Shown: positions 37,460 through 46,920 of the stretch, piece after piece
Numbering within the stretch: the stretch's first letter is position 1
How the letters are laid out: every line of letters begins with the position of its first letter
Assembly (NCBI RefSeq): GCF_001904635.1
Contig: NZ_MRCB01000015.1
Coordinates: forward strand, 62,001-126,000
Direction: 5' to 3'
From: Hydrococcus rivularis NIES-593
GTDB lineage: Bacteria; Cyanobacteriota; Cyanobacteriia; Cyanobacteriales; Microcystaceae
Length of the DNA stretch: 64,000 nt
The notes under the pieces: model-generated
What the model was told of the DNA's origin: nothing
Databases searched by the model: none
What the model saw: the letters and a program-made list of their open reading frames with translations, nothing else
Translations under genes and position numbers: made by a program

Positions 37460-38692
37460 ATGTCCGAACGTCGGTTCTTCCAATTCCCCCACCTAAATTT
37501 TAAAATCTGGATTCTTGCAGCCGGTCGATCGATCTCTCAAATTGGCACGGGTTTTACACTATTTTATGCGCCAATTTTTTTCGTCAATCAAGTTGGTTTA
37601 TCTGCCACGACTGTCGGAATTGCTTTAGGAAGTGGCTCGATTTCTGGGATAGTCGGACGTTTTTTAGGGGGATCGTTTTCGGATTCTCAGTGGTGGGGAC
37701 GCAGAAAGACTTTATTGCTTTCTGCCGCTATTTCTGCGATCGCAGATGTCGTTTTGGCGCTTACCTATAATTTTCCCATGCTAGTCATTGGCAATTTATT
37801 GATGGGGTTGGGAATCGGTTTATATTGGCCCGCTACGGAAGCCGCTGTTGCCGATTTAACCACCATCGAACAGCGAAATGAAGCGTTTGCCATTACTCGC
37901 TTAGCCGATAGTATTGGTTTGGGATTGGGAGTCGTTTTGGGCGGTGCCTCTATAGCTTTTTCAGGTAATTATCGCACTTTGTTTATTATCGATGGCATTT
38001 CTTTTCTTGTTTTTTTTGCTATCGTTTATGTTGCCATTTCTGAAACTTACCAATTTCACGAACGCCAACGCGATCCGAGTCGAGGATGGTTAGTTGCATT
38101 AAGCGATCGCCGTTTAATAATTTACTCTATTGTTAACGTTATTTTTACTACTTATGTCTCTCAAATACAGAGCACGATGCCTCTCTATTTCAAAAATTTT
38201 GTTTCGGGAAGAGGATTTTCTCCCACGATAATTAGTCTTATTTTTAGTTGGCATATCGTCTTTAGTGCCCTCTGTCAGTTACCCGTCGCGAGATTTCTTA
38301 ACCGCTTTAGCCGCATCGAGGCTTTGATCTTTTCTCTTCTGTTTTGGGGAGTCGGATTTATCTTAGTTTGGCTGACAGGAATTTCCACAACTCATGCTTT
38401 AGTCTGGGCAATTTTAGCGCTAGGAGTTTTGGCAGTGGCTACGGTAGCCTATACGCCTTCTGCTTCTGCCCTCGTTGTCGATTTATCGCCTCCGTCTTTG
38501 AGAGGAATTTATTTATCCATTAATTCTCAATGCTGGGCAATTGGTTATTTAATTGGTCCACCACTGGGAGGATGGGCACTCGATCGCTCTCCCAGTTTTG
38601 CCCATGGTTTTTGGTTGGCTTCTGCTGCTAGTATTGGTATCGGCATCTTGATTTTGAGATCCCTCAACCGAATTTTAAAAAGCGAGCGCTAA
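37460..38692 (+). CDS. Major facilitator superfamily transporter
   Basis: A 410-aa membrane protein with about 12 predicted helices. It has the MFS loop 2-3 motif GGSFSDSQWWGRRKTLL and the loop 8-9-like VARFLNRFSRIEALIF. The substrate is unknown; drug/sugar proton antiporters share this motif. ATG 37460 (MSERRFFQ) is preferred over the GTG ten codons upstream. The ATG lies 88 bp downstream of the DUF4090 gene. Confidence 0.88.
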   Translation: MSERRFFQFPHLNFKIWILAAGRSISQIGTGFTLFYAPIFFVNQVGLSATTVGIALGSGSISGIVGRFLGGSFSDSQWWGRRKTLLLSAAISAIADVVLALTYNFPMLVIGNLLMGLGIGLYWPATEAAVADLTTIEQRNEAFAITRLADSIGLGLGVVLGGASIAFSGNYRTLFIIDGISFLVFFAIVYVAISETYQFHERQRDPSRGWLVALSDRRLIIYSIVNVIFTTYVSQIQSTMPLYFKNFVSGRGFSPTIISLIFSWHIVFSALCQLPVARFLNRFSRIEALIFSLLFWGVGFILVWLTGISTTHALVWAILALGVLAVATVAYTPSASALVVDLSPPSLRGIYLSINSQCWAIGYLIGPPLGGWALDRSPSFAHGFWLASAASIGIGILILRSLNRILKSER

Positions 38693-38897
38693 TTTTCTCA
38701 ATTTTTTTTCTATATAATTTGCGCCCAATTTTTTGTAGCGTTTTGCTTTACTTTTTTGATTTTCTGTCTTATATTTTAAATAATGGGCATTTATGTGTTT
38801 TTATTGTGAGGCAAATTTTTCTATTATAAAAAATATCCTTTAAAAAATTATCTCAAAAGCTGCTAACAATTACAAGAAAATTTTCACGAATAGGACT

Positions 38898-39037
38898 TAC
38901 GCACTCACCCGTCATGCAATAGCAATAGTGAAGCATCTCAAACCCCTAAGAGATTCTTCCCCTTCGCTATCGCTGAGGGCTACGCAGCGCTTCGGCTCAC
39001 ATCGCTCTCCAATGACAAATTTGGGTTTGAGTGCGTA
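38898..39037. repeat. 140-bp inverted-repeat element with ACT duplication
   Basis: The ends are TACGCACTCA and TGAGTGCGTA, a perfect 10-bp inverted repeat. A 3-bp ACT duplication flanks it (38895-38897 and 39038-39040). The interior is GC-rich (CTTCGCTATCGCTGAGGGC region) and non-coding. It fills most of the hisIE-side spacer; the remaining 200 bp (38693-38890) are an AT-rich stretch with nothing recognisable. Confidence 0.6.
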
Positions 39038-39066
39038 ACTTCTGTTACTAATTAATAATTAAGATT

Positions 39067-39717
39067 TTATCGTCGCCGTTCTTGTAACTTGCGATAAACA
39101 TCTCTAAGATCGACCTGATGATAAGCCAAAGCGACCAGGGCATGATAAAACAGATCGGCTACTTCAGAAGCGATCGCGTCTTTATCGTCGTCCTTACATG
39201 CCATCACGACTTCTGACGCTTCTTCGCCAATTTTTTTGAGAATTTTATTATCTCCGCCTGCCAATAGCTGACAGGTATAAGATTTTTCAGTTGGATTATC
39301 CCTGCGATCGCAAATAACTTTAAACACTTCAGATAAAGTATCGGCAGGCGGAGCATCCTTGATACCATCTACTCGATGAAAACAACTCCTTTCCCCTGTA
39401 TGACAAGCGATATCGCCTATTTGTTCGATGGTGAGTAATAGAGCATCGCTATCGCAGTCATAGCGAATGGATCGCACCTTTTGAATGTGTCCAGAAGTTT
39501 CTCCTTTGTGCCACAATTCTTGTCGCGAACGACTCCAATACCATGCCTCGCCGGTTTCTAGGGTTTTTTGGAGAGAGTCTCGATTCATCCATGCCATCAT
39601 TAAAACCGTCCCATCGAGATAATCTTGAGCGATCGCGGGAACTAATCCTTGCTCGTTGTAGCGAATTTCATCGATAGGGAGGGCTTGGGTTAGCGAGGTT
39701 GGCTGAGTCGAAGACAT
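39067..39717 (-). CDS. hisIE: Bifunctional phosphoribosyl-AMP cyclohydrolase / phosphoribosyl-ATP pyrophosphatase
   Basis: HisIE carries out steps 2 and 3 of histidine synthesis. The first domain (about 1-115) has [19 protein letters not shown] and metal ligands in CDSDALLL and CHTGERSCF. The second (about 120-216) has the pyrophosphatase helix [16 protein letters not shown] followed by [11 protein letters not shown]. The 216-aa length fits the fusion. It is transcribed alone. Confidence 0.96.
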   Translation of the reverse strand: MSSTQPTSLTQALPIDEIRYNEQGLVPAIAQDYLDGTVLMMAWMNRDSLQKTLETGEAWYWSRSRQELWHKGETSGHIQKVRSIRYDCDSDALLLTIEQIGDIACHTGERSCFHRVDGIKDAPPADTLSEVFKVICDRRDNPTEKSYTCQLLAGGDNKILKKIGEEASEVVMACKDDDKDAIASEVADLFYHALVALAYHQVDLRDVYRKLQERRR

Positions 39718-39801
39718 AGTGTTGGTAAGCTCTCAACAAAGCTGTAGTGCTTTCCAAATTGTACTTTATAAAGACTCTTATCTTTGATATAGAGAGTGTC
39801 A

Positions 39802-40035
39802 ATGAATGGCATGATAGTTTATGATACCCATTCAGAAGCTTTGCTGTTGAGATTATTGGCTTGGCAAACCGATCGCGCTGACATTGCTGTAGAAGACAAT
39901 CTCTCTGTCAAAATAGCGTTTTATCCGTGCAGTCGGTTGGGAGTTACCGATATAAATCAACGCGCTTTTAGCCTGGGAAAATGCCTTGGCAATTATCTCT
40001 CACATTTTGTCCGAACGATCCGATTCAAAAACTAA
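39802..40035 (+). CDS. Short reading frame of uncertain reality
   Basis: A 77-aa frame beginning ATG 39802 (an in-frame GTG lies two codons earlier), between divergent hisIE and psbV. The composition is plausible for protein, and HIP1 sites lie inside. It has no recognised domain and no strong ribosome-binding site. It may be a remnant or not translated. Confidence 0.35.
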   Translation: MNGMIVYDTHSEALLLRLLAWQTDRADIAVEDNLSVKIAFYPCSRLGVTDINQRAFSLGKCLGNYLSHFVRTIRFKN

Positions 40036-40211
40036 AAGGAAAGAGTTCTGCTCCCAACTCTGGATCTGACGGTGCGATCGCTGCTCGCGAGAGACTAAAT
40101 TCGATGAGTGCAAGCGTTTGAGAAGATGCCTCTAAAGTCGAGACAGCAAAGTTTGGAAGGGTACTGAGTTAAGTACGTACCATGAATGAACTAAATTCTT
40201 TCGGGAGAACA

Positions 40212-40697
40212 ATGGTAAAAAGATTCATTTGGGTTGTTATAGCAACCGTATTTTTTGTATTTCAATTCCACGTTAGCGGTGCATCGGCTTTGGAATTCGA
40301 TGAAGCCACGCGCACTATCACCTTAAACGAAGCCGGTGAAACCGTCACCCTGAGTTCTAAAGAAGTGACCGAAGGTCAGCGTCTATTTAACTCAACTTGT
40401 ACGAAATGCCACCTCCAAGGCAAGACCAAGACCAATAACAACGTGAGTTTGGGTTTAGATGATTTGGCTGGTGCAGAACCTCCTCGCGATAATCTTTTAG
40501 CTTTAGTCGATTACCTCAAACATCCCACCAGCTACGATGGAGAAACCGATTTGTCTGAGGAGCATCCCAACGTCAGCAGACCCGATCTTTATCCAGAACT
40601 AAAAAATTTCACTGAAGATGACATCTATAACATCGCTGGCTATATGTTAGTCGCGCCGAAGTTAGATCCGAGATGGGGAGGAACGATTTATTTCTAA
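40212..40697 (+). CDS. psbV: Cytochrome c550, photosystem II extrinsic protein PsbV
   Basis: PsbV binds the lumenal face of photosystem II and stabilises the oxygen-evolving manganese cluster. From ATG 40212 the preprotein is 161 aa. A Sec signal peptide ends at about ASA, and the mature protein starts LEFDEATRTITL. The heme is attached through CTKCH, and the second axial His is in SEEHPNVSRP. The C-terminus WGGTIYF is typical. An in-frame ATG ten codons upstream gives a longer, less likely leader. A terminator follows at 40741-40772. Confidence 0.97.
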   Translation: MVKRFIWVVIATVFFVFQFHVSGASALEFDEATRTITLNEAGETVTLSSKEVTEGQRLFNSTCTKCHLQGKTKTNNNVSLGLDDLAGAEPPRDNLLALVDYLKHPTSYDGETDLSEEHPNVSRPDLYPELKNFTEDDIYNIAGYMLVAPKLDPRWGGTIYF

Positions 40698-40740
40698 CTC
40701 TTGAAAGTTGACGATTTCGGCGTTACAACGTTGACTCAAA

Positions 40741-40772
40741 AATTCCCCCTGGTTTTTCGCTGGGGGGATTTT
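40741..40772 (+). terminator. Rho-independent terminator after psbV
   Basis: A GC-rich stem ATTCCCCC / GGGGGGAT around a loop with TTTTT is followed by TTTATT, 44 bp after the psbV stop. Confidence 0.8.
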
Positions 40773-40797
40773 ATTATAATTTTCTAAAAATCTATAA

Positions 40798-41709
40798 ATG
40801 TTAATGACCAATGACCAAATTTTAGAGAGCAATCGCGCGAGAAGCCTTTGGTGGGAGACTTGGCGGCGATTTCGTCGAGATGGGATGGCTATCTTGGGAA
40901 CGGTCGTTCTGTTGAGTATTATCATTGCGATCGCCATTGGACCGCTGATTTATACTGCTCCTATCGATCGCATCGATTTCGGGCAAGCGGCCGCGCCTCC
41001 GAGTTGGCAACATCCTTTTGGCACTAACGATCTCGGTCAGGATTTACTAGCTAGGATATTGTTTGGCGGGCGCGTTTCTCTAACCGTTGCCCTCGCAGCC
41101 ATGTTAGTGACCACCTTCTTGGGAACGTTTATCGGCGCGATCGCAGGATTTTATGGGGGAATTGTCGATAGCGTACTGATGCGCCTGACAGATTTATTTT
41201 TATCGCTGCCTCAGTTACCTTTATTGCTGTTGGTGGTGTATTTATTCCGAGACGCGATTCGGGCGGTCGCCGGCCCCGAAGTCGGGATTTTTCTGCTGGT
41301 TGTTGTGGTCATTGGCGGACTCAATTGGATGCCCGTGGCGCGATTGGTGCGAGCCAATTTCCTGAAACTGCGGGAGATGGAATTCGTCATGGCAGCTACT
41401 GCCATAGGCGCGCGTCCGAGTCGATTAATCTGGATGCATCTCTTTCCCAACGTTCTTAACGTCATTATCGTTGCCGCTACCCTAGCGGTTGGCAATGCCA
41501 TCATTACCGAATCGACTCTCAGCTTTCTGGGATTGGGATTTCCGCCCGATGTCCCTACTTGGGGCAGAATGTTGTACGACGCTCAAAATTATCTGACCTC
41601 GGCTCCTCACATGGCACTGTTTCCCGGTTTGGCAATCTTTTTGACCGTGCTGAGTATCAACTATATCGGCGACGGTTTGCGGGATGCCCTAGATCCAAAA
41701 ACGCGATAA
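40798..41709 (+). CDS. Oligopeptide/dipeptide-type ABC transporter permease (OppC/DppC-like)
   Basis: A 303-aa inner-membrane protein with six helices. The N-terminal OppC segment WRRFRRDGMAILGTVVLLSII leads into the block HPFGTNDLGQDLLARILFGGRVSL. The permease EAA motif region is AATAIGARPSRLIWMHLFPN, and the C-terminus is GDGLRDALDPKTR. It should import peptides or nickel-type substrates with partners (OppB, ATPases, binding protein) encoded elsewhere. It stands alone in this window, 25 bp beyond the psbV terminator. Confidence 0.9.
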   Translation: MLMTNDQILESNRARSLWWETWRRFRRDGMAILGTVVLLSIIIAIAIGPLIYTAPIDRIDFGQAAAPPSWQHPFGTNDLGQDLLARILFGGRVSLTVALAAMLVTTFLGTFIGAIAGFYGGIVDSVLMRLTDLFLSLPQLPLLLLVVYLFRDAIRAVAGPEVGIFLLVVVVIGGLNWMPVARLVRANFLKLREMEFVMAATAIGARPSRLIWMHLFPNVLNVIIVAATLAVGNAIITESTLSFLGLGFPPDVPTWGRMLYDAQNYLTSAPHMALFPGLAIFLTVLSINYIGDGLRDALDPKTR

Positions 41710-41795
41710 TCTTTGATAACTTATTCGATATTTTTTAGGTTATTCTAGGGAATTCTGAGAATATATAAATTAAATAAACGCGACTTTGCCTATTT

Positions 41796-42947
41796 ATGAG
41801 CGCTACCCCAGTAATCGTCCCTTTTGTCGATCTTTCCTGGCAACACGAACCGCTACAAACCGACATAGAACAAGCGATTAAAAGCGTCATCGAGCGAGGA
41901 GATTTTATCCTGGGTCATGCCTTGAGCGAGTTTGAAACGGCTTTTGCTCGTGCTTGCGGAGTCGAACATGGCATCGGGGTAGCATCGGGCACCGACGCGA
42001 TCGCCCTTGGCTTGCAAGCTTGCGGCATCGGCGCAGGCGACGAAATTCTCGTTCCTGCCAATACATTTATTGCCACGATTCTGGGAGTTATCCAAGCGGG
42101 AGCAACCCCCATTTTAGTCGATTGCGACCCCGATACCGCCCTCATCGATTTAAATTTGGCTGCTAAGGCAATTACTGCCAAAACCAAAGCGATTATCCCC
42201 GTTCATTTATACGGGCAGATGGTTTCTCCAGGGCAGTTATTAGATTTTGCTAGCGCCTATAACCTACTGATTTTTGAAGATGCTGCCCAAGCGCATTTAG
42301 CGCAACGGGAAGGCTACACGGCTGGATCGGTAGGAATCGCAGCCGCCTTTAGCTTTTATCCGAGTAAAAATCTCGGCGCGTTTGGCAATGGCGGCATGTT
42401 AGTGACTCGCGACGAAGCGATCGCCAAAAAAGTCCGAACCCTGCGCAACTACGGCGCGCCCAGCAAATACTACCATGTCGAACTGGGCAAAAACAGCCGT
42501 CTCGATACGATCCAAGCCGCCATCCTTCAGGTTAAACTGCCCTATCTATCCAAGTGGAATCGCTTGCGCTATCAAGCTGCCCAAGAGTACGATCGCCGCT
42601 TGCAACCCCTACAGTCGTTCGGAATCTCTGCGATCGCCAATCAAAGCGGCGCGGGACACGTCTATCATCTCTACGTCATTCAAATTAGCGAAGCTTGCCC
42701 TTTAAACCGCAATGAAATTCAGAACCAACTGGCAGCTAGCGGCATTCAAACGGGCATTCACTACCCTCTTCCCTGCCATCTCCAACCTGCCTGCCGACAT
42801 CTCGGCTATCAAATCGGCGATTTTCCCAGCAGCGAACGGCTGTGCGATCGCATTTTATCCTTGCCAATGTATCCGGGGTTGAGCCGCGAACCGATCGAAT
42901 TTCTTAGCGACCAGTTGTCATCTCTCGCTAGAGTGGTTTCAATTTAA
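41796..42947 (+). CDS. DegT/DnrJ/EryC1-family PLP aminotransferase
   Basis: A 383-aa PLP enzyme of the sugar aminotransferase fold. VASGTDAIALGLQACGIG binds the cofactor phosphate, FEDAAQAH supplies the Asp that contacts PLP, and FYPSKNLGAFGNGGML contains the Schiff-base Lys. Such enzymes aminate keto-sugars for surface polysaccharides or glycans. It is followed 46 bp later by the cyanoexosortase genes, so it may contribute to envelope glycans or exopolysaccharide linked to that system (inference). Confidence 0.92.
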   Translation: MSATPVIVPFVDLSWQHEPLQTDIEQAIKSVIERGDFILGHALSEFETAFARACGVEHGIGVASGTDAIALGLQACGIGAGDEILVPANTFIATILGVIQAGATPILVDCDPDTALIDLNLAAKAITAKTKAIIPVHLYGQMVSPGQLLDFASAYNLLIFEDAAQAHLAQREGYTAGSVGIAAAFSFYPSKNLGAFGNGGMLVTRDEAIAKKVRTLRNYGAPSKYYHVELGKNSRLDTIQAAILQVKLPYLSKWNRLRYQAAQEYDRRLQPLQSFGISAIANQSGAGHVYHLYVIQISEACPLNRNEIQNQLAASGIQTGIHYPLPCHLQPACRHLGYQIGDFPSSERLCDRILSLPMYPGLSREPIEFLSDQLSSLARVVSI

Positions 42948-42993
42948 AAAGGTTGTTGTTAAATCTAAACGCGATCCAACTAGGAGCGTAACA

Positions 42994-43902
42994 ATGCTCG
43001 CCAAACAAAAATTTCCGCTCGTCAGAGAACAAAACCTTTTTACCATCCTTATTATCGTTTTACTGGGCGTTCTCTACGCTCCGATCCTTCTCCACTGGTA
43101 CGATGGCTGGTTAAACAAAAGTATCAGCACCGAACACGAATACTTTAGCCACGGGCTAATCGGTTTTCCCTATGCCGCCTATATTTGTTGGATGCAGCGT
43201 AAAAAGTGGCGGCGCTTAGAAAATCGCTCTCATCCCATCGGCGGATTTTTATTGCTATTAGCAGCAGTTTTTTACTCAACTGGCTCTGCCGAATTTGTCA
43301 ATCTGTCCTTTCCCATGATTTTAACGGGAATCTGTCTCTGGCTCAAAGGACTGCCCGCTTTGAGGCTGCAAAAATTTCCTTTGCTTTTAATTTTACTAGC
43401 TACTCCCAATTCAGTTCCTTACCTAATTACGCCCTATACGTTACCCCTGCAAATGTTTATTGCGGGAGCCGCAGGTTTTCTTCTGATGCAATTAGGATTT
43501 AACGTTACGGTGGATGGAATTTATCTAGCCGTCGATGGAAAACTCGTAGAAGTCGCTCCCTATTGTGCTGGCTTAAAAATGTTGTTTACCAGCCTCTATG
43601 TTTCTTTACTTCTTTTACATTGGACGGGAAATTTAAGTAATAGAAAAAAAACAAATTTGTTATTAATAGGAGCCGTCGTCATTAGTATCGTTGCTAATAT
43701 TATTCGCAATACGTTACTGAGCTTTTTTCACGGTAGAGGATACGACCAACTCTTTAAATGGCTCCACGATGGAATGGGCGGCGATCTGTATTCGACCGCT
43801 ATGTTAGGTGCCATTGTCTTACTTCTAAATTTTTTAGGGAGGTTCGATCCAGTCATCGAGTCAGAAAAGTCGGAATCACTTTCTAAAACTCAAGAGTCAT
43901 AA
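42994..43902 (+). CDS. Cyanoexosortase (probably type B)
   Basis: The 302-aa membrane protein has eight or so helices and the exosortase catalytic triad in order: Cys in VAPYCAGLKMLF (about 191), Arg in ANIIRNTLLSF (about 236) and His in KWLHDGMGG (about 258). Exosortases process proteins with C-terminal PEP-CTERM-like tails and are coupled to exopolysaccharide production. The block EHEYFSHGLIGFPYAAYI and the following gene support the cyanobacterial cyanoexosortase B subfamily. No PEP-CTERM substrate is in this window. Confidence 0.88.
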   Translation: MLAKQKFPLVREQNLFTILIIVLLGVLYAPILLHWYDGWLNKSISTEHEYFSHGLIGFPYAAYICWMQRKKWRRLENRSHPIGGFLLLLAAVFYSTGSAEFVNLSFPMILTGICLWLKGLPALRLQKFPLLLILLATPNSVPYLITPYTLPLQMFIAGAAGFLLMQLGFNVTVDGIYLAVDGKLVEVAPYCAGLKMLFTSLYVSLLLLHWTGNLSNRKKTNLLLIGAVVISIVANIIRNTLLSFFHGRGYDQLFKWLHDGMGGDLYSTAMLGAIVLLLNFLGRFDPVIESEKSESLSKTQES

Positions 43903-43928
43903 TTTCTAAACATCGAGGGAGGGATAAT

Positions 43929-44612
43929 TTGATGGCTGCGATGAACCTAATTAAAATCCAAAAATCACTTTCAATTACTCGGATGGCTTTAGTCTTGCTG
44001 CTGATTGCGATCGTCGCTATTGGAGCCATTCCCGGCTACTTGAAGGGTCAGTGGTCATGGGCAGATTTGCCAAAAGTGACCCAGATCGAGCGGCTCAAAA
44101 ATCTACGCGACAATGGTTTAACGCTTCCTGGCTGGAAAACCATCGAACAACAACAAGTTTTGGTTGGAGGAAATCAATGGTCGTATCAAAAGCTCGAACG
44201 AGAGGGAAAAAATCCCGTCGAACTCTGGCTGATGCCCCAAGATTATTACAAAAACCATCCACAAGTTGAATGGACAGATCTTAACGGTTTCGAGCGCTGG
44301 CAGACAGATTCCCACAAAACCCTCAATCTAACCGATCGCGTCAGCGCTAGCTTTTTTAGAGCCTGGAATCGAAAAACCTATGCGGTAGTTCAGTGGTATG
44401 CTTGGACTGGCGGCGGGAATGCTTCTTCGCTGCAATGGTTTTTAGCCGACCAATGGGCACAGTTACATCGCCGCCGTGCTGCCTGGGTTGCCGCAAGTCT
44501 AAAAATTCAAATCGATCCGCTCTCAAGTGTAGAATCGACGGAAGCTTTCGCTCAATCCCTGGCTCAAACGGTTCGGACAACTTTAGAAAAAGAGATTTTT
44601 CACCCATCGTAA
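43929..44612 (+). CDS. Cyanoexosortase system-associated protein
   Basis: A 227-aa protein with one N-terminal helix (about residues 13-35) and a soluble domain containing GNQWSYQKLEREGKNPVELW and YAVVQWYAWTGGGNASSLQWF, which resembles EpsI-like (DUF3485) partners of exosortases. The position 26 bp behind the exosortase gene in the same orientation is the standard context. It is probably exposed to the extracytoplasmic side and assists the exosortase or its substrate. An earlier ATG (43932) could be the true first codon. Confidence 0.82.
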   Translation: MMAAMNLIKIQKSLSITRMALVLLLIAIVAIGAIPGYLKGQWSWADLPKVTQIERLKNLRDNGLTLPGWKTIEQQQVLVGGNQWSYQKLEREGKNPVELWLMPQDYYKNHPQVEWTDLNGFERWQTDSHKTLNLTDRVSASFFRAWNRKTYAVVQWYAWTGGGNASSLQWFLADQWAQLHRRRAAWVAASLKIQIDPLSSVESTEAFAQSLAQTVRTTLEKEIFHPS

Positions 44613-44689
44613 AGGCTAGCGATCGGGATTTACGAGCAGTTAAAGTAGGAAAATTGCTTTTTAAGCAATGAGGGGTAGATCTACAAGAC

Positions 44690-44721
44690 GAACGCGAGCG
44701 AAATTTTCTCGTCTCGCGTTC
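44690..44721. terminator. Bidirectional hairpin between convergent genes
   Basis: A perfect 9-bp stem GAACGCGAG / CTCGCGTTC with an AT-rich inner loop sits between the cyanoexosortase partner and the DnaJ gene. A smaller hairpin ATTGCTT/AAGCAAT precedes it at 44653-44669. Confidence 0.6.
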
Positions 44722-44728
44722 AAGAGAT

Positions 44729-45736
44729 TTAAATACCAACTTGCCGTAAGTACTGACGAGGATTGTAACTGCGAAGGTGGCGGAGTTTTTCGTAGTATTC
44801 CCGTTCGGTGGCGCTAAGATTTTTAGGCGTATCGATCGCGATCTTCACCAATAAATCGCTTCGTCTGTCTTTGGGATGAATCCATCCTTTGCCCCGCAGC
44901 CGGAGAGATTGACCGGAACGAATGCCGGGGGGCACTTTTACCGTTACCATGCCATCGGGAGTCGGAACCTCAATGGAGGCTCCTAAAACGGCTTCATCTG
45001 GTGCGATCGGCACCTCGCAAACTAAGTTATCTCCCTCAAACTGGAAAAAAGGGTGGGGTTCCAACTCCACCGTCAAGTACAAGTCGCCCCGTTGTTGCGT
45101 GTAGGGACTTACCGAACCTTTGCCGCGCACTCTTATACGACTGCCCGGTTTGGCGCCGGGAGGAATGCGGACATCTACAAGCTCATTGCCCAGATTAAGG
45201 CGTTTTTGAACGCCGCGAAATGCTTCGGAAAAGGTGAGGCGAATGCTGGCTTCCCGATCTGCGGCAGGTGCTTGAGTCCCAAAACCGCCAAAGTCGCTAT
45301 ATCCGCCAAAATCAGTATATCCACCCGGTCTACTACCGGTTGAAGTTCGGTAAGTGTAGGTTCGACCTTGAGTCCCGCCGGGACTAGAAACGCGACCGAG
45401 TAATTCGTTGATAAAATCTTCAAAATTGGCGAACTGGCTGAAGTCAAAGCCGCCAAAATCAACGCCAGCGCCACCGGGAGACCACCCTCCAGCTTGTTCC
45501 GCTTGTTTCCAGTACCGACCGAATTGGTCGTATTTTTGGCGCTTATTGGGGTCTGACAAGACTTCATAAGCTTCGCTGATTTCTTTAAAGCGTTCTTCGG
45601 CTTTTTTATCGCCGGGATTGCGATCGGGATGATACTTTACCGCTAGCCTGCGGAAGGCTTTTTTAATTTCTTCGGCGCTAGCATTTTTGCTGACCCCTAG
45701 AGTGGCATAATAGTCTTTGAAGTCAGTCGAAGCCAT
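44729..45736 (-). CDS. DnaJ-family co-chaperone without zinc-finger domain (CbpA-like)
   Basis: The 335-aa protein has the J domain ([20 protein letters not shown] motif in [10 protein letters not shown]), a Gly/Phe-rich linker ([15 protein letters not shown] to about residue 160), and C-terminal substrate-binding domains ([21 protein letters not shown]). The CxxCxGxG zinc repeats of DnaJ type I are absent, so it is a type II DnaJ/CbpA. It stimulates DnaK ATPase in the cytoplasm. No CIRCE operator or heat-shock promoter was recognised upstream. Confidence 0.94.
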   Translation of the reverse strand: MASTDFKDYYATLGVSKNASAEEIKKAFRRLAVKYHPDRNPGDKKAEERFKEISEAYEVLSDPNKRQKYDQFGRYWKQAEQAGGWSPGGAGVDFGGFDFSQFANFEDFINELLGRVSSPGGTQGRTYTYRTSTGSRPGGYTDFGGYSDFGGFGTQAPAADREASIRLTFSEAFRGVQKRLNLGNELVDVRIPPGAKPGSRIRVRGKGSVSPYTQQRGDLYLTVELEPHPFFQFEGDNLVCEVPIAPDEAVLGASIEVPTPDGMVTVKVPPGIRSGQSLRLRGKGWIHPKDRRSDLLVKIAIDTPKNLSATEREYYEKLRHLRSYNPRQYLRQVGI

Positions 45737-46116
45737 TATATAGATATCTCCTCTTCAATTACTGGTGGTTCGCGCTTGTTGGCGAGGATTTAACAGTTAA
45801 TGAGTTAAGAATAATAACTTTTTCTGAGAGCTCCTCTTCATCTAGGTTAACAGAATGATTAACTGAAGTCAGTTCGGTTCTTACTCTCTACAGCAAGGGC
45901 AATTTCCGTACCAGTTGTACGGACAGGTTGAATTTTCAAAATTTCTAATCTGGTCTCCAATCTCTTCCGGCAAGCCTGCCTCGGCTTTCAGTTTCCGACG
46001 TTCCCGACCGTTGGGTTCGGACTCATTACTCCAAAATCGCACAAAAATGAAAAAAAAATGAGACTTTTTTGCGAGAAATTCAGTTAAAATTTTTAGAGGC
46101 GCGAATTAGTTACTAA
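45737..46116. other. 380-bp divergent spacer (dnaJ-like / mntP)
   Basis: Divergent spacer. A manganese riboswitch (yybP-ykoY type) would be plausible upstream of mntP, but I could not find its conserved loops. A GC-rich segment at 45970-46025 has imperfect inverted repeats (e.g. CCGACGTTCCCGACCGTTGGG). No gene or repeat shared with the window was seen. Confidence 0.5.
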
Positions 46117-46677
46117 ATGGAATCTTTATCAACAGTATTAATGGCAGTAGGATTATCAGCAGATGCATTTGCTGTTGCTATGAGTAGTGGGTTGCTGATT
46201 AAGCATATCAAAATTAATAAAGCGCTAAAGATTGCTTTATTTTTCGGAGGATTTCAATCTCTCATGCCGCTGCTTGGATGGATGGCAGGGCTAACTTTTA
46301 GAGAGATTTTATCTTCATTCGACCATTGGATTGCTTTTGGCTTGTTGGGAATTATTGGAGGAAAAATGATCTATGAATCCCTGACAAGCGATGATGATGA
46401 AAGAAGATTTAATCCTTTAGATACCTACACGCTGACCGTTCTTGCTATAGCGACCAGTCTTGACGCTCTTGCAGCAGGACTGGGATTAGCAGTAATTAAA
46501 ACTTCAATTGTTTTAGCAGTAACTACTATTGGGGCTATTACTTTTAGCTTGTGTTTTTTTGGCGTATTCATCGGTCATAGATTCGGAAACTTATTCAGTA
46601 AAAAAATTGAAATTATTGGTGGATCGATCTTAATTTTTATTGGAAGTAAAATTTTGTTTGAACATTTAACTATTTAG
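46117..46677 (+). CDS. mntP: Manganese efflux pump MntP
   Basis: A 186-aa membrane protein of the DUF204/MntP family with six helices. The tandem signatures are GLSADAFAVAMSSGL near residue 12 and ATSLDALAAGLGLAV near residue 112, each with the membrane Asp expected to bind Mn2+. It exports manganese across the inner membrane, which is relevant in organisms with a high photosystem II Mn demand. Confidence 0.93.
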   Translation: MESLSTVLMAVGLSADAFAVAMSSGLLIKHIKINKALKIALFFGGFQSLMPLLGWMAGLTFREILSSFDHWIAFGLLGIIGGKMIYESLTSDDDERRFNPLDTYTLTVLAIATSLDALAAGLGLAVIKTSIVLAVTTIGAITFSLCFFGVFIGHRFGNLFSKKIEIIGGSILIFIGSKILFEHLTI

Positions 46678-46920
46678 GAAATATTTAGCGATCGACTCTG
46701 GCAAGGGAAGAAATTATTTGCTTGCGATCGCCGTTCTCAAACCAACCAATTGCTGTTGGAGTCTATTTTCTACGATTGATGGTCGATTTCTGGCTCCGAC
46801 CTGGATAAACTTTTGGGGCAAAAAGTTGGTAACATCTAAAATGCCCAGTCACCATTTGCCTTTCCTGAATTTTTGGTTGGCAAAGGTGTCTTTAAAAGAG
46901 AAAATGAGATTACAGTTTCT

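Noticed and set aside
45737-46116. Manganese riboswitch upstream of mntP
   Set aside because: Expected from context, but I could not find the conserved loops of the yybP-ykoY element.
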